In this document: in pieces, positions 61,184-64,000 of the stretch
Numbering within the stretch: position 1 is the stretch's first letter
How the letters are laid out: each line of letters begins with the position of its first letter
Source of the DNA: Pseudomonas graminis
Lineage (GTDB): Bacteria; Pseudomonadota; Gammaproteobacteria; Pseudomonadales; Pseudomonadaceae
Reading direction: 5' to 3'
Length of the DNA: 64,000 nucleotides
Assembly: GCF_900111735.1 (NCBI RefSeq)
Contig: NZ_FOHW01000030.1
Coordinates: 1-64,000 of the forward strand
Translations under genes and position numbers: made by a program
The notes under the pieces: generated by a model
Database searches by the model: none
What the model was told of the DNA's origin: nothing
The model's input: only the letters and a program-made list of their open reading frames with translations

Positions 61184-62169
61184 CCTGGTTCACCCCTGAA
61201 GTGATCGACTCGATCATCGCTGTCGTCAAGGCCATCGTGGTGCTGCTAGCCGTGGTGGTCTGCGGCGCGCTGCTCAGCTTCGTCGAACGCCGTCTGTTGG
61301 GCTGGTGGCAGGACCGTTACGGGCCGAACCGCGTGGGTCCGTTCGGCATGTTCCAGATTGCTGCCGACATGCTGAAGATGTTCTTTAAAGAGGACTGGAA
61401 CCCGCCCTTCGTCGACCGGGTGATCTTCACCCTGGCGCCGGTGGTGGCCATGAGCGCGCTGTTGATCGCGTTCTCGGTCATCCCGGTGACCCAGACCTGG
61501 GTGGTCGCGGACCTGAACATCGGCCTGCTGTTCTTCTTCGCCATGGCCGGTCTGTCGGTCTATGCGGTGCTGTTCGCCGGTTGGTCATCGAACAACAAGT
61601 ACGCCCTGCTGGGCAGCTTGCGTGCCTCGGCGCAGACCGTGTCGTACGAAGTGTTCCTCGGCCTGTCGCTGATGGGCATCGTGGTGCAGGTCGGTTCGTT
61701 CAACATGGGCGACATCGTCAAGTACCAGGCCGATCACCTGTGGTTCATCATTCCGCAGTTCTTTGGCTTCTGTACCTTCTTCATCGCTGGTGTCGCCGTG
61801 ACTCACCGTCACCCGTTCGACCAGCCGGAAGCGGAACAGGAACTGGCCGACGGTTACCACATTGAATACGCCGGCATGAAATGGGGCATGTTCTTCGTCG
61901 GTGAGTACATCGGCATCATCCTGATCTCGGCGCTGCTGGTAACGCTGTTCTTCGGTGGCTGGCATGGCCCGTTCGATATCCTGCCGCAACTGTCGTTCAT
62001 GTGGTTTGCGCTGAAAACCGCGTTCTTCATCATGCTGTTCATCCTGTTGCGTGCTTCGATCCCTCGTCCGCGTTATGACCAAGTGATGGATTTCAGCTGG
62101 AAGTTCTGCTTGCCACTGACCCTGATCAATTTGCTGGTGACCGCTGCGGTCGTCCTGGCGGCTCAGTGA
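61180..62169 (+). CDS. nuoH: NuoH, NADH dehydrogenase I subunit H
   Basis: A 329-residue membrane subunit with eight helices that builds the quinone chamber. The conserved ERRLLGWWQDRYGPNRVGPFG, the acidic loop PFDQPEAEQELADGYHIEY and RASIPRPRYDQVM are visible. It overlaps nuoG at its start. Confidence 0.98.
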   Translation: MTWFTPEVIDSIIAVVKAIVVLLAVVVCGALLSFVERRLLGWWQDRYGPNRVGPFGMFQIAADMLKMFFKEDWNPPFVDRVIFTLAPVVAMSALLIAFSVIPVTQTWVVADLNIGLLFFFAMAGLSVYAVLFAGWSSNNKYALLGSLRASAQTVSYEVFLGLSLMGIVVQVGSFNMGDIVKYQADHLWFIIPQFFGFCTFFIAGVAVTHRHPFDQPEAEQELADGYHIEYAGMKWGMFFVGEYIGIILISALLVTLFFGGWHGPFDILPQLSFMWFALKTAFFIMLFILLRASIPRPRYDQVMDFSWKFCLPLTLINLLVTAAVVLAAQ

Positions 62170-62180
62170 GGATTTGACCC

Positions 62181-62729
62181 ATGTTCAAATATATTGGCGA
62201 CATCGTTAAGGGTACGGGTACCCAGCTGCGCAGCCTGATCATGGTCTTCGGCCATGGCTTCCGTAAGCGTGACACCCTGCAATATCCGGAAGAGCAGGTG
62301 TATCTGCCGCCCCGCTACCGTGGCCGCATTGTCCTGACCCGCGACCCCGACGGCGAAGAACGCTGCGTGGCCTGCAACCTGTGCGCCGTGGCCTGCCCGG
62401 TGGGTTGCATCTCGCTGCAGAAGGCCGAGACCGACGACGGTCGTTGGTATCCGGAGTTCTTCCGCATCAATTTCTCGCGTTGCATCTTCTGCGGCATGTG
62501 TGAGGAAGCTTGCCCGACCACCGCGATCCAGCTGACACCGGATTTCGAGATGGCCGAGTTCAAACGTCAGGATCTCGTGTACGAGAAGGAAGATCTGCTG
62601 ATCTCCGGCCCCGGCAAGAACCCTGATTACAACTTCTACCGCGTTGCGGGGATGGCCATCGCCGGCAAGCCGAAAGGCGATGCACAGAACGAAGCCCAGC
62701 CCATCAACGTCAAGAGCTTGCTGCCTTAA
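62181..62729 (+). CDS. nuoI: NuoI, NADH dehydrogenase I subunit I
   Basis: A 182-residue ferredoxin-type subunit with two [4Fe-4S] clusters (N6a and N6b): CVACNLCAVACPVGC and CIFCGMCEEACPTTA. It lies between NuoG and NuoB in the electron path. The start is 11 nt after nuoH. Confidence 0.98.
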   Translation: MFKYIGDIVKGTGTQLRSLIMVFGHGFRKRDTLQYPEEQVYLPPRYRGRIVLTRDPDGEERCVACNLCAVACPVGCISLQKAETDDGRWYPEFFRINFSRCIFCGMCEEACPTTAIQLTPDFEMAEFKRQDLVYEKEDLLISGPGKNPDYNFYRVAGMAIAGKPKGDAQNEAQPINVKSLLP

Positions 62730-62738
62730 GGAAGAAAG

Positions 62739-63239
62739 ATGGAATTCGCTTTCTATTTCGCATCCGGCATCGCTGTGGTGGCCACCCTTCGGGTGATCAC
62801 CAACACGAACCCGGTGCACGCCCTGCTCTACCTGATCATTTCGCTGATCGCCGTGGCCATGACCTTCTTCAGCCTCGGCGCGCCGTTCGCCGGTGCCCTT
62901 GAAGTCATCGCTTATGCGGGCGCCATCATGGTGCTGTTCGTCTTCGTGGTGATGATGCTGAACCTGGGCCCGGCCTCGGTTCAACAAGAACGCGCCTGGC
63001 TCAAACCCGGCATCTGGCTCGGCCCGATTCTGCTGGGCGGCCTGCTGCTGGCGGAGTTGATTTACGTGCTGTTCGCCAACTCCACCGGCGCTTCCATCGG
63101 TCACACCACGGTGGACGCCAAGGCGGTCGGCATCAGCCTGTTCGGCCCTTACCTGCTGGTTGTCGAACTCGCCTCGATGCTGCTGCTTGCGGCAGCCGTG
63201 ACGGCGTTCCATGTCGGCCGCAACGAGGCGAAGGAGTAA
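62739..63239 (+). CDS. nuoJ: NuoJ, NADH dehydrogenase I subunit J
   Basis: A 166-residue membrane subunit with five helices, including the pi-bulge helix stretch EVIAYAGAIMVLFVFVVMML that is conserved in all complex I. The start is preceded by AAGGAAG. It is followed by nuoK after 4 nt. Confidence 0.97.
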   Translation: MEFAFYFASGIAVVATLRVITNTNPVHALLYLIISLIAVAMTFFSLGAPFAGALEVIAYAGAIMVLFVFVVMMLNLGPASVQQERAWLKPGIWLGPILLGGLLLAELIYVLFANSTGASIGHTTVDAKAVGISLFGPYLLVVELASMLLLAAAVTAFHVGRNEAKE

Positions 63240-63243
63240 AGCC

Positions 63244-63555
63244 ATGAACTCAGCAATCCCTCTGGAACATGGTCTGGCGGTCGCCGGCATCCTGTTCTGC
63301 CTCGGCCTGGCGGGCCTGTTGGTACGCCGCAACATTCTGTTCGTGTTGATGAGCCTGGAAATCATGATGAACGCAGCCGCGCTGGCCTTTGTGGTCGCGG
63401 GCAGCCGTTGGGCACAGCCTGACGGCCAGATCATGTTCATTCTGGTGATCAGCCTTGCCGCAGCCGAGGCCAGCATTGGCCTGGCGATCCTGCTGCAACT
63501 GTATCGCCGCTTCCACACGCTCGATATCGACGCTGCCAGCGAGATGCGCGGATGA
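63244..63555 (+). CDS. nuoK: NuoK, NADH dehydrogenase I subunit K
   Basis: A 103-residue three-helix membrane subunit with the two conserved membrane glutamates (SLEIMMNAAAL and AAAEASIGLAIL). The ATG at 63244 follows GAAGGAG; the open frame upstream lies in the nuoJ end. Its stop overlaps the nuoL start by 4 nt. Confidence 0.97.
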   Translation: MNSAIPLEHGLAVAGILFCLGLAGLLVRRNILFVLMSLEIMMNAAALAFVVAGSRWAQPDGQIMFILVISLAAAEASIGLAILLQLYRRFHTLDIDAASEMRG

Positions 63556-64000
63556 ACCTACTCTTACTGACTTTCGTATTCCCCCTGATCGGTTTCCTGC
63601 TGCTGTCGTTTTCGCGCGGCAAATGGTCGGAAAACCTTTCAGCCCTGATCGGCGTGGGCTCCATAGGCCTGTCGGCCATCGTTGCCGCCTACGTGATCTG
63701 GCAATTCAACGTGTCTCCACCGGAAGGCGGTCACCTGACCATGGTGCTGTGGCGCTGGATGTCGGTAGACGGCTTCGAGCCCAACTTCGCCCTGTATGTC
63801 GATGGCCTGTCCATCACCATGCTCGGCGTGGTGGTCGGCGTCGGCTTCCTCATTCACCTGTTCGCCTCGTGGTACATGCGCGGTGAAGACGGCTACTCGC
63901 GCTTCTTCGCCTACACCAACCTGTTCATTGCCAGCATGTTGTTCCTGATCCTGGGCGACAACCTGCTGTTCATCTACTTCGGTTGGGAAGGCGTGGGCCT
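63552..64000 (+). CDS. nuoL: NuoL, NADH dehydrogenase I subunit L (partial, cut by window end)
   Basis: The first 149 codons of the antiporter-like subunit NuoL, which begins MNLLLLTFVFPLIGFLLL and continues through YVDGLSITMLGVVVGVGFL and GWEGVG at the window edge. It overlaps the nuoK stop (ATGA). The full protein normally has about 615 residues, so three quarters lie beyond 64000. Confidence 0.97.
   Translation, partial: MNLLLLTFVFPLIGFLLLSFSRGKWSENLSALIGVGSIGLSAIVAAYVIWQFNVSPPEGGHLTMVLWRWMSVDGFEPNFALYVDGLSITMLGVVVGVGFLIHLFASWYMRGEDGYSRFFAYTNLFIASMLFLILGDNLLFIYFGWEGVG

Noticed and set aside
1..64000. CRISPR arrays, prophage genes or intact insertion sequences
   Set aside because: No regularly spaced direct repeats, phage structural genes or transposase genes were seen; the repeats found are REP-type or short inverted repeats.

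Overview
The window is chromosomal DNA of a Pseudomonas, most likely from the P. syringae group in the broad sense (P. syringae, P. viridiflava, P. cichorii and relatives). It holds a Hrp1-type type III secretion (T3SS) cluster with an AvrE-family effector, joined to Pseudomonas housekeeping genes: tusDCBE, cysG-serS-crcB-rarA-lolA-ftsK, aat-bpt-infA-clpA-clpS-cspD-idh, mnmA-hflD-purB, aceA and nuo. Species assignment is an inference from gene content; no database search was possible.

Positions 1-16.6 kb hold the right-hand part of a pathogenicity island, all on the minus strand. Read in transcription order it is avrE, hrpH, a 1.06-kb non-coding gap, hrpR, hrpS, the hrpA operon (hrpA-hrpZ-hrpB-hrcJ-hrpD-hrpE) and the hrpF operon (hrpF-hrpG-hrcC-hrpT-hrpV). 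Four textbook HrpL promoters (GGAACC-N15/16-CCACNNA) precede avrE, hrpH, hrpA and hrpF. HrpR and HrpS are the enhancer-binding proteins expected to switch on hrpL, which must lie left of the window. The effector side is reduced: avrE is a shortened 1539-codon version, and avrF/shcE, hopM1, hrpW and hopAA1 are not next to it. A dispersed intergenic repeat occupies the left edge, where hrcU would normally converge on hrpV. A REP pair lies between hrpR and hrpS. This layout resembles the alternative single-part islands described in P. viridiflava and atypical P. syringae rather than the classical tripartite island.

Positions 16.6-23.6 kb are a transition zone: a stand-alone UmuD-like S24 peptidase and a SRAP/YedK protein diverge from one perfect LexA palindrome, followed by a fragment of a TonB-dependent siderophore receptor, a SulP anion transporter, an EamA exporter, a chemoreceptor and tRNA-Ser(UGA).

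Positions 23.6-51.1 kb are core genome. They cover the Bax-inhibitor-1 protein YccA, tRNA 2-thiolation (TusDCBE and, later, MnmA), siroheme synthesis, seryl-tRNA synthetase, fluoride export, replication-fork maintenance (RarA), lipoprotein sorting (LolA), DNA translocation (FtsK), the N-end-rule system (Aat, Bpt, ClpS, ClpA), IF-1, CspD, the monomeric isocitrate dehydrogenase, HflD, PurB, a cupin protein hydroxylase and a small secretin-N-domain protein. Families of REP-like inverted repeats lie between several of these genes.

Positions 51.1-64 kb hold aceA and the NADH dehydrogenase I operon nuoABCDEFGHIJKL, with nuoL cut by the window end. Two TGTAGTGC/GCACTACA palindromes lie upstream of aceA and a strong Fur-box match lies upstream of nuoA. 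Idh and AceA compete for isocitrate at the TCA/glyoxylate branch point, and Nuo takes the NADH made downstream.
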